From a bacterium (GTDB lineage Bacteria > Sumerlaeota > Sumerlaeia > MVZB01), in NCBI GenBank assembly GCA_021372575.1, contig JAJFUE010000025.1, positions 1 to 60,235 on the forward strand: a DNA stretch of 60,235 nucleotides. Reading direction: 5' to 3'. Positions within the stretch are counted from its first letter, which is position 1; the number at the start of each line of letters is the position of its first letter. Positions 51,824 to 60,030 of this stretch are shown in pieces. The notes below the pieces were generated by a model. The model saw only the letters and a list, made by a program, of their open reading frames with translations, was not told the DNA's origin and made no database searches. The translations under genes were made by a program, and so were the position numbers.

Positions 51824-52981
51824 ATGACGACGCCTGCGCCAAAGCTCAACATCCTGCGCGTGATCACGTGGCTGCCCATCGGCGGCATCGAACGCCGGCT
51901 CGTGGCCGTGCTGCCACGCCTCGACCGCGAGCGCTTCAATGTCTCGCTCGTCTGCATTCGCGAGCGCGGCCAGCTTGCGGACGAACTCGAGGCCGCCGGC
52001 GTTCCGGTCGAGGTCATCCCGTTCAAGTCGCGCTGGGACCCATCGGCATTGCGACGCCTCGCGGCCTACATGCGCAGCAACAAGATCGACGTCGTCCACA
52101 GCCACATGTATCGCTCGAACGTCCCCGCCACCGTGGCCGCGCGCATGGCCGGCGTGAAGACCGTCTGGTGCCAGGTGCACAACGTCGGCACGTGGGAAAC
52201 ACGCCGCCAGGCGTGGATGGACCGCGCGCTGTGCCGCTGGCGCACCGGCATGATCGCCGTCAGCGAACGCGTCCGCCGCGACGTCATGGACACGCTCGGC
52301 CTGTCCGCCGGCCGCGTCCGCGTCATCTACAACGGCGTCGATATCGACCGCTTCCGCGCTGCGCGCGCGTTGCGCGACGAGATCCGAACCCGCGAAGGCG
52401 TCCAGCCAGGCGACGTCGTCTTCCTCTTCGCCGCCCGCCTCGTCGAGCAAAAACGCTGCATCGACTTCCTCATCGCCCTCGGCAAGCTCCAGTCCATGCG
52501 GCTCAGCACTCAGGACTCAGGCCTCCGGACTAACTTGTTCGCCTGGATCCTGGGCGACGGCCCATTGCGCGAGCAACTCGAACAAGCCTCGGCCTCGCTC
52601 CCCCAACCCGGCGCCGTTCGTTTCTTCGGCAAGCGCTCCGACGTCGAGCAATTCATGGCCGGCTCCGATGTGTTTGTGCTGCCCTCGACACGCGAAGGCT
52701 TCTCGAACGCGCTCATCGAAGCGCTGGCTTCCGGCCTTCCCTGCATCGCGACCGACGTCGGCGGCAACGCCGAAGCCGTCCGCGACCAGCGCGAAGGCTT
52801 CATCATCCCGCCGCTCGATGTCGAGCGCCTCACCGGCGCGATGGCATCCCTCGCCCGCGACCCCGAGCTTCGCCGAGCCCTCGCCGAAGCCGCCTCGCTC
52901 CGCGCCGAACGATTCAGCATCGAACGCATGATCACCGAAATCGAAAACATCTATGCAAGAGGACTGCGGACCGGGGGCTGA
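51824..52981 (+). CDS. GT4-family glycosyltransferase
   Basis: 385 aa GT-B enzyme. N-terminal domain: LRVITWLPIGGIERRLVAVLPRL, VVHSHMYRSNVPATVAARMAG. C-terminal domain: VIYNGVDIDRF, VVFLFAARLVEQKRCIDFL, ILGDGPLREQLE, VRFFGKRSDVEQFMAGSDVFVLPSTREGFSNALIEALASGLPCIATDVGG with the EX7E motif. About 12 residues (RLSTQDSGLRTN) between the ALGKLQ helix and AWILGDGP are encoded by a GGACTCAGG-type repeat (52501-52530), an in-frame insertion. ATG 51824 lacks a clear ribosome site. It adds a sugar to a surface glycan or glycolipid. Confidence 0.87.
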   Translation: MTTPAPKLNILRVITWLPIGGIERRLVAVLPRLDRERFNVSLVCIRERGQLADELEAAGVPVEVIPFKSRWDPSALRRLAAYMRSNKIDVVHSHMYRSNVPATVAARMAGVKTVWCQVHNVGTWETRRQAWMDRALCRWRTGMIAVSERVRRDVMDTLGLSAGRVRVIYNGVDIDRFRAARALRDEIRTREGVQPGDVVFLFAARLVEQKRCIDFLIALGKLQSMRLSTQDSGLRTNLFAWILGDGPLREQLEQASASLPQPGAVRFFGKRSDVEQFMAGSDVFVLPSTREGFSNALIEALASGLPCIATDVGGNAEAVRDQREGFIIPPLDVERLTGAMASLARDPELRRALAEAASLRAERFSIERMITEIENIYARGLRTGG

Positions 52982-53111
52982 GGCCCGCCTCTTTCATCGC
53001 CCGGCTTTTCCCGATGCCGATTGCTCATGGTTCATTTATGTCCATATTCTTGATTCCGCTTGATTGCTTTCATCCCTTTCGGTTCAATCTCCCCTAACAT
53101 GCCAGGGACGG

Positions 53112-54275
53112 ATGTTCATGCGTCGATCCATCAGATTTTCCCATCTCATCTTTCTTTTCACCCTCATTTCATCGCTTCTGTCGAGCGCTTCGGCGCGACC
53201 CGCCAAATCCAAGCTCGACGAACTGGCGCCTTACCGGCGGTTCATCTGGGTCACGCGCTGGGACTACCGCAACGCCGAGGACATCGAAAAAATCTGCTAC
53301 AACGCGGCGTCGGCGCGGTTCACCGACGTTCTGTTCCAGGTCCGCGGCGAGGGGACCGTGTTTTACCGCAGCTCGCTCGAGCCGTGGGCCTGGGAGCTGA
53401 CGGGGTCCGACGCCTCATCGACCGGCGTCAATCCGGGATGGGATCCGCTCGCCACCGCGATTCGCGAAGGCCACCGCTGGGGCCTGCGCGTGCACGCCTA
53501 TATGAACGTGCTGCCGGGGTGGGCGCAAAAGATCAATCCGCCGCGCTCGAGCGGACAGCTTATCGTCAAGCACCCCGACTGGTTCATGGTCGATTGCGAC
53601 GGCGACCGGATGGGCTCGAACTGGTATCGCTTTCTTGACCCGGGCCTGCCGGAAGTCCGCGCGCACCTGTCCGGCTTGGCAGGCGAACTCGCGCGTAACT
53701 ACGCGATCGACGGCATCCACCTCGACTACATTCGCTACCCTTACGAAAAGGGCGATTACTCGTATTGCAAGCCGGTCGTCGCGCAGTTCCGCAAAATTTA
53801 CGGCGGCAGCCCCGGCCGAAACCCATCCGAATGGCTCGAGTTCCGCCGCGCACAGGTCACCGAAACGGTCCGCATGATTTCGAACGCGGCGCGCAAGTCC
53901 CGGCCGGGGATCGAAATGTCGGCGTCGGTCATCGCCGATCCGGACGACTCTTACCAATCGTGCCAGCAACCCGAACTGTGGCTCAAGAAGGGGCTGATCG
54001 ACGCGGCCGCGCCGATGGCCTACACCAACGACATGGACCGGTTTGCACGCCTCGCCGGCCGGTTCACGCAAAACGGCTACGCCAAAAATACATGGGTCGG
54101 CATCCTTGCCGATCCCGATAAAAACAGCCATATTACGAGCCAGATTCGAATGATAAGCCGCATCAGCATCGGCGGCATCGCGGTCTTCTGCTACGGCGAC
54201 CTGTTCAATGACCATCGCGCGACGACGCGGGCCCGCGCCGTCTATGAAACCTTCGTCGGCGGAAAGCGAACGTGA
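53112..54275 (+). CDS. Secreted GHL10/DUF187-type glycoside hydrolase-like protein
   Basis: 387 aa. Signal peptide (MFMRRSIRFSHLIFLFTLISSLLSSASA). TIM-barrel features of PF02638: RFIWVTRWDYRNAEDIEKICYNAA, DVLFQVRGEGTVFYRSSLEPWAW, WDPLATAIREGHRWGLRVHAYMNVLPGWA, FLDPGLPEVRAHLSGLAGELARNYAIDGIHLDYIRYPY with the DGIHLDYIR motif, then AAPMAYTND. AGGG precedes ATG 53112; ATG 53064 and 53118 are alternatives. It should cut a polysaccharide outside the cytoplasm; substrate unknown. Its stop overlaps the start of the next gene by 4 bp. Confidence 0.8.
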   Translation: MFMRRSIRFSHLIFLFTLISSLLSSASARPAKSKLDELAPYRRFIWVTRWDYRNAEDIEKICYNAASARFTDVLFQVRGEGTVFYRSSLEPWAWELTGSDASSTGVNPGWDPLATAIREGHRWGLRVHAYMNVLPGWAQKINPPRSSGQLIVKHPDWFMVDCDGDRMGSNWYRFLDPGLPEVRAHLSGLAGELARNYAIDGIHLDYIRYPYEKGDYSYCKPVVAQFRKIYGGSPGRNPSEWLEFRRAQVTETVRMISNAARKSRPGIEMSASVIADPDDSYQSCQQPELWLKKGLIDAAAPMAYTNDMDRFARLAGRFTQNGYAKNTWVGILADPDKNSHITSQIRMISRISIGGIAVFCYGDLFNDHRATTRARAVYETFVGGKRT

Positions 54276-55867
54276 CTCCATTGCACCCGGCGGAAAGCTA
54301 TTGGGACTGGCGCGAGCGCCTCAAGCACATGATGGCGGGCACGCCGCCCGGCGTCACCGCCGAATCCGGCTCCGATTACCTCGTCAACACCGGCGTCGCG
54401 CCTCTGAACGAAAAACTGATCCAGACCATTTGGGCGCAGCAACTGTTGCAGACGTCCGGCCTGCGGCTTGCCGACGGCCGGCCGCTGAGGATTTTGGACC
54501 CGGGCCGACCAAGCGGAGACGGTCCTGATTTCAAGGGCGCGCGCCTCATCATCGGCGAGCGCGCCGTCGATGGCGACGTCGAAATCCACATCGACGCCTC
54601 GGGCTGGCAGGCGCACGGCCATCACCGCGATCTCGACTACAACACGGTCGTGCTGCACGTCGTGCTGAAGATCGACGACGGTGCGAAAGATGACGTTGCG
54701 CACAACGGGATGAAAATCCCGCGACTGGAATTGGAAAAATACGTTTTCCCGGATCTCGATACGCTGCGACGGTCGATCTCGGCCGACGATTTTCCGTATG
54801 AAGAGCCCGCCGAAACAGGGCGGTGCCAGCGCGTGCTGGCGGGGATGGATTCGATGGCGCTCGCGGATTTCCTCGATCGCGCCGGCGACGAGCGGCTCGT
54901 CGCAAAGATGCAGCGGCTTCAGGAGCAGGCCGCGCACGCCGACCTCGAACAGGTTTTCTACCAGGCGCTGATGATGTCGCTCGGCGGCGCGGGCTCGGCG
55001 AAGACATTGTATTACCTGCTTGCCAAACGCACGCCGCTCAGCGAGGTGCTCGATTTTGCGGCCGAGCTTGACGAGCAGGATCGCGCGACGGGGATCGAGG
55101 CGCTGCTGCTTGCCGTGGCCGGACTGCTGCCAAACACGCTCGAGATGATCGACGCGCCGCCAGAGTCGGTCGAGCGCCGTGACAAGCTCGCCACGCTGTG
55201 GACGAAATGGGAATCGTATTGGTGCGACCGGCTGATCCCGCTCAGCCGGCGGTGGATGCAGGGGACGCGGCCGGTCAACTTCCCGACGCGAAGGCTGGCC
55301 GGGGTCGCGGTATTGCTTGCGAGGGCGTTGAACCGCAACGAGCGCGTGAACAAATCAAATGTCGCTTCGAGCCGAAGCGACCTGCTGACGCAATTGATCG
55401 AACGGATCAAGGCGGGCGAGGGCGCGCTGCAATCGCCGGTGAGAAGAAAGAAGATCCATCCGGTCGTCGAGGATCTGGTGAACTGGTTCAGGGTGCGCGG
55501 CGAGGGGCATTTCTGGGGAACGCACTATTCGTTCACGGCCAAGCCGGCCGGCCGGACGATGGACCTGATCGGTGAAGGTGCGGCGCTGTCGCTGGTGCTG
55601 AACGCGCTCGCGCCGGCGGCGCTGCTCGCGGCGCGCAGAAGCAGCGATCAAACACTCGAGGCGGCCGTGTGCCGGCTCTACGCGCTCGTCCCGCCGCTGC
55701 AACAGAATCACATCACCGAGTTCATGTCGAAGCGCCTGTTCGGCGACTCGGAGTGGGCCAAGGGCATCATCAACACCGAACGCCGCCGCCAGGCCCTGCA
55801 CCAGATCTTCTACACCTGCTGCAACGCCGAAGAACGCCACTGCGACCAGTGCTATTTCCGCGCCTGA
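54272..55867 (+). CDS. DUF2851-family protein
   Basis: 531 aa, GTG start overlapping the preceding stop (GTGA). YWDWRERL, LNEKLIQTIWAQQLLQTSGLRLADGRPL and RILDPGRPSGDGPDFKGARLIIGERAVDGDVEIHIDASGWQAHGHHRD are the DUF2851 hallmarks; the rest is alpha-helical and ends in a Cys cluster (CCNAEERHCDQC). GPDF and GDVEIH (84-106) resemble a PD-(D/E)XK nuclease core, an inference worth testing. The family is known mainly from Bacteroidota and PVC-type genomes. Biological role unknown. Coupling to a secreted glycosidase is unusual since this protein has no signal peptide. Confidence 0.83.
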   Translation: MTPLHPAESYWDWRERLKHMMAGTPPGVTAESGSDYLVNTGVAPLNEKLIQTIWAQQLLQTSGLRLADGRPLRILDPGRPSGDGPDFKGARLIIGERAVDGDVEIHIDASGWQAHGHHRDLDYNTVVLHVVLKIDDGAKDDVAHNGMKIPRLELEKYVFPDLDTLRRSISADDFPYEEPAETGRCQRVLAGMDSMALADFLDRAGDERLVAKMQRLQEQAAHADLEQVFYQALMMSLGGAGSAKTLYYLLAKRTPLSEVLDFAAELDEQDRATGIEALLLAVAGLLPNTLEMIDAPPESVERRDKLATLWTKWESYWCDRLIPLSRRWMQGTRPVNFPTRRLAGVAVLLARALNRNERVNKSNVASSRSDLLTQLIERIKAGEGALQSPVRRKKIHPVVEDLVNWFRVRGEGHFWGTHYSFTAKPAGRTMDLIGEGAALSLVLNALAPAALLAARRSSDQTLEAAVCRLYALVPPLQQNHITEFMSKRLFGDSEWAKGIINTERRRQALHQIFYTCCNAEERHCDQCYFRA

Positions 55868-56218
55868 TGTTTGAATTTCGACCAGGAGTTCAAAGTTTAG
55901 TTTGCACTTGAACAATCGAAGAAGGCGTCAACAAGTGCGACCCATTTTTCGGCAACGCTTGACTTGAACCGACGCATTGCGCCATTTGATCGCGAGTCCC
56001 TCGCTCACGCTCGGGCTACTGGATTTAATGCCGCTTTCGGCGAACGCGGCCTACCGGGGATGGTGATTGGCAAACTCGGTAGGCCGCTTTCGCCGAAAGC
56101 GGCATGGATGAAGAAACATCTGCATTTCGACTTGGTTTTCCAGAGTCGGCTCGTAGAGCCGACCTACCTGTGGTGCCTGTATTGTGGTCATGTTAGCCTG
56201 ATTCGGGAGAGCGGCGGG
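55868..56218. repeat. Intergenic cluster of five REP-like/dispersed elements
   Basis: It holds GGAGTTCAAAGTTTAGTTTGC (55885-55905), a REP-like GTCCCTCGCTCACGCTCGGG...TACT (55996-56020), a GCCGCTTTCGGCGAACGCGG...TACC element (56030-56055), its inverted partner (56078-56103) and a GTCGGCTC...GAGCCGACCTACC element (56145-56168). A frame open from 55964 translates all of these but is not a credible N-terminus. TTGACT near 55960 could be a -35 box. Confidence 0.7.
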
Positions 56219-57460
56219 ATGATGCATGGGTGGCAGCACTTGCGGGCGGAGGACCTCGATGCGATCGCGCGCGGGATCGAGGATGGGCGCGTTTATGGCG
56301 GCCCTTACCACATCCAGCTGGACTGGGTCGATGACTGCAACGCCAGGTGCTTCTTCAGCGCCAGCACCGAGGTCCATTCGGATCAGAAGCTCACGTGGGA
56401 GCGCACGCGGCAACTGCTCGACGAAGCACGCGCGGGCGGCCTGCGCAGCTTGCGCCTCGCCGGCGGCGGCGAGCCGATGCTCCACCCCAATTTCGGCGAG
56501 CTCGCGCAGTGGCTAGAGACCAGTGACGTCGTCCTCGATCAGGTCAACACCAACGGGACGATGCTGACCGACTCGCGGATCGCGGCTCTCATGCGGCCGC
56601 GCGTCGGCGAATTGCATGTGAGCCTCAACTTCAGCGACCCGAAATTGTATGCCGAGGGGATGGGCCTGCCCGAGCGCACGTTCGACCGCGTGTGCGAGGG
56701 CATCGCGCGGCTCAACGAAGCGCGCAAACGCGAAGGCTCGCGGTTCGGAAAGCTGAGCATCCAGTTTTTCGTCTATAAGCCAACGATTAATCAGATCGTC
56801 CCGGCGTACCGGCTCGGACGTCGGCTCGGCGCCGACCGCATCAGTTTCATGGAGCTCTACAACATCGACCCGGCGCTCCAGTATGACGAAACGGACGTGC
56901 CGGCGATCGCCGCGCAGATGAAGGAAGTTTTTCAGGAGGACCTCACCGAAGGCCGCGCGGAAAACCTGCTGTGGTCGCGCGGGGCGGGGCCGGCGATCCT
57001 GGCGGTGCAAAACGAGCTGCGCCCCGAAGTCCCACCGCTCGAGGTCGATGTCCAAACGCGCTACTGCTATATCGCGTGGTATTCGATGACGATCATCGGC
57101 AGCGAGGCGGTTTATCCGTGCTGTTATTTGTTCGACGACCCGGCGGGCCGGCCGCTGGACGACCTGCGCAACCGCTCATTAAGCGAGGTCTGGCGCGGTC
57201 CGCATTACACTCGGCTGCGCGGGGAGTTCCGGCGCTGGTATCTGCTCAAGGCGCGCGTGCCGATGTTCAGCCGCCGCATGCGGCACATGAAATTCATGTG
57301 CGCGAGCCACACCGGCTGCCCGATGAGCATCTCGCTGGCTGACGACGCGTTCTATGCCGCGATGGACGCCCGCCTCGCGCCCATTCGCAACCGCCTCTCG
57401 ACGCGCATCAAGACGCTCCCGGACCGACTCGGGCGAATCATTCTGGATCAACTGAAATAA
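56219..57460 (+). CDS. Radical-SAM/SPASM-like protein missing a cluster cysteine
   Basis: 413 aa from ATG 56219 (GGGAG 9 bases upstream). IQLDWVDDCNARCFFSASTE sits where radical SAM proteins have CxxxCxxC, but reads C40-N-A-R-C44-F-F-S47, so the third Cys is Ser. LRLAGGGEPMLHPNFGELAQW (the GGE motif), DQVNTNGTMLTD, ELHVSLNFSDP and DRISFMELYNI follow the barrel. SPASM-like end: QTRYCYIAWYSMTIIGSEAVYPCCYLFDD and CASHTGCP. It probably descends from SPASM maturases or similar; without the third Cys a 4Fe-4S-SAM cluster is doubtful. It converges with 57461-57805 with no gap. Confidence 0.75.
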   Translation: MMHGWQHLRAEDLDAIARGIEDGRVYGGPYHIQLDWVDDCNARCFFSASTEVHSDQKLTWERTRQLLDEARAGGLRSLRLAGGGEPMLHPNFGELAQWLETSDVVLDQVNTNGTMLTDSRIAALMRPRVGELHVSLNFSDPKLYAEGMGLPERTFDRVCEGIARLNEARKREGSRFGKLSIQFFVYKPTINQIVPAYRLGRRLGADRISFMELYNIDPALQYDETDVPAIAAQMKEVFQEDLTEGRAENLLWSRGAGPAILAVQNELRPEVPPLEVDVQTRYCYIAWYSMTIIGSEAVYPCCYLFDDPAGRPLDDLRNRSLSEVWRGPHYTRLRGEFRRWYLLKARVPMFSRRMRHMKFMCASHTGCPMSISLADDAFYAAMDARLAPIRNRLSTRIKTLPDRLGRIILDQLK

Positions 57461-57805
57461 TCACGCGCACGTGCGCTCGGCGACCGGCTGCGGCACCATA
57501 TATGCAAGCTCGTCCATCGCGACGCGGAACTGCACGAGCCGCACCCAGCGGCGTCCGTGCGACGCCTCGCCGATCGTGATTCGCAGGTAGCTCAGCCGCG
57601 GGAAGATCCCGCAAAGACGCCGGTTTAATTCGGCCGTTTCATCCCGGATGAACGCGCCCTGCCGGCGGAACCGCCTCAGCCCGATCCAATGAAAGCTCAA
57701 CACCGCGTCCGAACCTTCATCACGCACGATCAGGTTCGAAGCGACGATTCTTTGCCGATTCAACGTATTGATGATCATATCTTCTCGGTCACGCGGAGTA
57801 TCCAT
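57461..57805 (-). CDS. Unknown 114-aa protein
   Basis: Soluble, basic. No family recognised. It has a strand-rich middle (NLIVRDEGSDAVLSFHWIGLRRFRRQGAFIRDETAELNR, then LSYLRITIGEASHGRRWVRLVQFR) and ends MVPQPVAERTCA. It lies 44 bases downstream of the receiver-protein gene on the same strand, so probably its operon partner; a possible output or binding partner of the receiver. ATG 57805 is chosen because the upstream frame is a shadow of the receiver gene. Confidence 0.5.
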   Translation of the reverse strand: MDTPRDREDMIINTLNRQRIVASNLIVRDEGSDAVLSFHWIGLRRFRRQGAFIRDETAELNRRLCGIFPRLSYLRITIGEASHGRRWVRLVQFRVAMDELAYMVPQPVAERTCA

Positions 57806-57849
57806 GCAATGCTCCCGTGTGTGGGGTATCGTATGTGCAATGGGGTTAT

Positions 57850-58245
57850 TCACTGGACCGCCTGAAGCGAGCCGTTCGAATACATCGCAAGGTCCAGCGC
57901 ATGCTTGATTTCGCCGGGCGACGCCGACTTGCTGATCAAATCGACGACGCCGACGTTCAGGTAATCGACCCAGGTTCTCAGATTCGGCATGTCCGACATG
58001 ACGATGACCTGCGCCGGCCGCTGGTGGTCGCGCAACCACTCCAGGCAAGACTTCGGCCGGCCGTCGAGAAGCTCCTCGTCCAGCATGACGATGTCGAACG
58101 GCTCGCTGCCGAGCTGAGCCTGGGCCCCTTCCCACGACGTCGCCCACTGCGCCTTCAGCCCCAAATGCCGGATCACATCGCTCATGCCGCGATAAGTCGG
58201 ATAATCGTCAACGACCAGTAGCGCCGATAATCTTTTGTTGCCCAT
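57850..58245 (-). CDS. Stand-alone response-regulator receiver domain
   Basis: 131 aa CheY-like fold. LSALLVVDDYPTYRGMSDV (Asp13, Asp14), DIVMLDEELLDG with phospho-acceptor Asp56, VIVMSD with Ser84, VDLISKSASPGEI with Lys106. No output domain, so it would act through a partner, perhaps the 57461-57805 protein or a kinase in trans. The Pro of the usual KP motif is replaced (SKSAS). Confidence 0.85.
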   Translation of the reverse strand: MGNKRLSALLVVDDYPTYRGMSDVIRHLGLKAQWATSWEGAQAQLGSEPFDIVMLDEELLDGRPKSCLEWLRDHQRPAQVIVMSDMPNLRTWVDYLNVGVVDLISKSASPGEIKHALDLAMYSNGSLQAVQ

Positions 58246-58578
58246 GGAATCCTATCCCCCGCGCCGAAATACCATGACGTCCAAGCCACTGACATCCTGG
58301 TTATGTGAGCCGTTCGGTAGGTAAAAGTCTCCACGAAGGCCCGCGTTTTAGCTATAGGGAGAAGCCTGATTTTTTTGTCGGGTTTTCCGTTGAAATGCCC
58401 TGCCCCATTCGTTTCCATTCCCGAATGCGCCAAAAGCGTCATGGATTGTAACCATCGGACTTGCGGGTCCACTTGTCATTTCACAAAATAACCTTTTCAT
58501 TTCCCGCGGCCGCATTCTGTTGTTGCGTGTATTCGGCCGTTTGAACATGCTTGAACCAATTTGAATCGGAGCTTTTTC
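58246..58578. other. Divergent intergenic region, no recognised element
   Basis: A 333-bp gap between the receiver gene (minus) and dgt (plus). I looked for known riboswitch cores and REP-like hairpins and saw none. TAGCTATAGGGAG near 58350 might be part of a promoter. The dgt ribosome site GGAG is at 58567-58570. Confidence 0.45.
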
Positions 58579-59748
58579 ATGCCGCAACCGGCCCCATACC
58601 CGATCCCGCGCACGCGCGAACAACTCGACCAGATTGAGGACGCGACGCTGGCGCCGTATGCCTGCCGGGCCGCCCGCAGCCGTGGCCGCGAAGTGCCCGA
58701 GGAGCCCGCCTCCGACCGCACCGAGTTCCAGCGCGACCGCGACCGCATCCTGCACTGCGCCGCGTTCCGCCGGCTCGAATACAAAACGCAGGTCTTCGTC
58801 ACCCACGAGGGCGATTACTTCCGCACCCGGCTCACGCACACCCTCGAAGTCGCCCAGATCGCGCGCAGCATCGCGCGCACGCTGGGGCTCAATTCCGACC
58901 TCATCGAAGCGATTTCGCTGGCGCACGACCTCGGCCACACGCCGTTCGGCCACACCGGCGAAGCGGTCCTGAACGAGCTCCTTGCCGGCGAGGGTGGGTT
59001 CGAGCACAACGCCCAGAGCCTGCGCGTCGTCGAGGTGCTCGAGGAGCGCTTCCACGACAGGCCGGGGCTGAACCTGACGTGGGAAGTGCGCGCGGGGATC
59101 GCCCAGCACTCCAAGGCCACCGCCACGCCGGCCGTCAGGCGCTACCATAACGGCAACCAACCGAGCATCGAGGCGCAGGTCGCCGACCTCGCCGACGAGA
59201 TCGCCTACAACCACCACGACCTTGACGACGCGCTCGGGATGGGCCTCTTGCCGGTCGAAGCGCTGCGCGAGGTCGATTGGCTATGGGAGATCTGGCGGCG
59301 CGAGTCGGAGCGGCTGCCGGAGAACAGCGAGCCCAAGCACCACCGCTACCGGTTTTTAGGGGCGCTCATCGAGGAGATGATCCACGACGTGACCGAGGAA
59401 ACAAACCAGCAACTGATCAATAATCAAATCGAGTCGCCGGAGGCGGCATTGGCGTGGCCGACGAGGCTGGCAGGGTTCACGCCCAAAATGCGGGACAGGC
59501 AGGACGGCCTGCGTGAATTCCTGCTGTCCCGGGTTTATCACCACCCCAAGACGCTTCAAATGCAGTTCAAGGCAGGTGAATTTTTCAGGAAATTGTTCGG
59601 GCTATACGAGGGACACCCGGAACTGCTCCCAATCCCATGCCAAGGTATGATCGAGCCGATGGGCCTCAAGCGCGTCCTGACCGACTACCTCTCCGGCATG
59701 ACCGACCGCATGTGCATGGAGCAATACAAAGAACACTTCGAGTGCTGA
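58579..59748 (+). CDS. dgt: dGTPase-family triphosphohydrolase
   Basis: 389 aa HD-domain protein, Dgt type 2. RILHCAAFRRLEYKTQVFVTHEGDYFRTRLTHTLEVAQIARSIAR with His87, AHDLGHTPFGHTGE with H116-D117, GFEHNAQSLRVVE, LADEIAYNHHDLDDAL with the second HD element. It hydrolyses dNTPs to deoxynucleoside and triphosphate, controlling dNTP pools; some members defend against phage. ATG 58579 follows GGAG at 8 bases; TTG 58561 would be longer. Confidence 0.92.
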   Translation: MPQPAPYPIPRTREQLDQIEDATLAPYACRAARSRGREVPEEPASDRTEFQRDRDRILHCAAFRRLEYKTQVFVTHEGDYFRTRLTHTLEVAQIARSIARTLGLNSDLIEAISLAHDLGHTPFGHTGEAVLNELLAGEGGFEHNAQSLRVVEVLEERFHDRPGLNLTWEVRAGIAQHSKATATPAVRRYHNGNQPSIEAQVADLADEIAYNHHDLDDALGMGLLPVEALREVDWLWEIWRRESERLPENSEPKHHRYRFLGALIEEMIHDVTEETNQQLINNQIESPEAALAWPTRLAGFTPKMRDRQDGLREFLLSRVYHHPKTLQMQFKAGEFFRKLFGLYEGHPELLPIPCQGMIEPMGLKRVLTDYLSGMTDRMCMEQYKEHFEC

Positions 59749-60030
59749 GCGCAGAAACCCTAAACAAAAACTCAGTCACGAAATTCACGAAACGAGTCGG
59801 GTGTGTTTTTGTCCGCGCCCCCAAAGGGGGTGCCCGCGAGTAGCCCCCGGCGAAGCGAAGCGCCGCCGGGGGGGCGGTGCAATAACAAACGCGCCCCGGA
59901 GCGGGCGCCAGATTTAAAACAACTCATTAGGTTGAAGCATATCGATGATGAGAATGGGGGATCAACGCGAAATTCGTGTGCTAAAAAAAAAGCTCTGGCG
60001 GCCCCGTGGGGGCGCTTTCGATTTGGTACA
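59749..60030. repeat. Repeat-rich gap with GTAG-footed hairpin
   Basis: It contains CACGAAATTCACGAAACGAG words (59778-59797), a CCCCCAAAGGGGG hairpin (59819-59830), a REP-like element (59840-59874; GTAG, then CCCCCGGCGAAGCGAAGCGCC...GGGGG) and GCGCCCCGGAGCGGGCGCC (59891-59909). No gene is visible between dgt and the insertion sequence. Confidence 0.6.

Noticed and set aside
58246-58578. Riboswitch (c-di-GMP or similar) upstream of the receiver gene
   Set aside because: Some GC-rich pairing and a GGACGTC segment were seen, but no conserved core motif matched.
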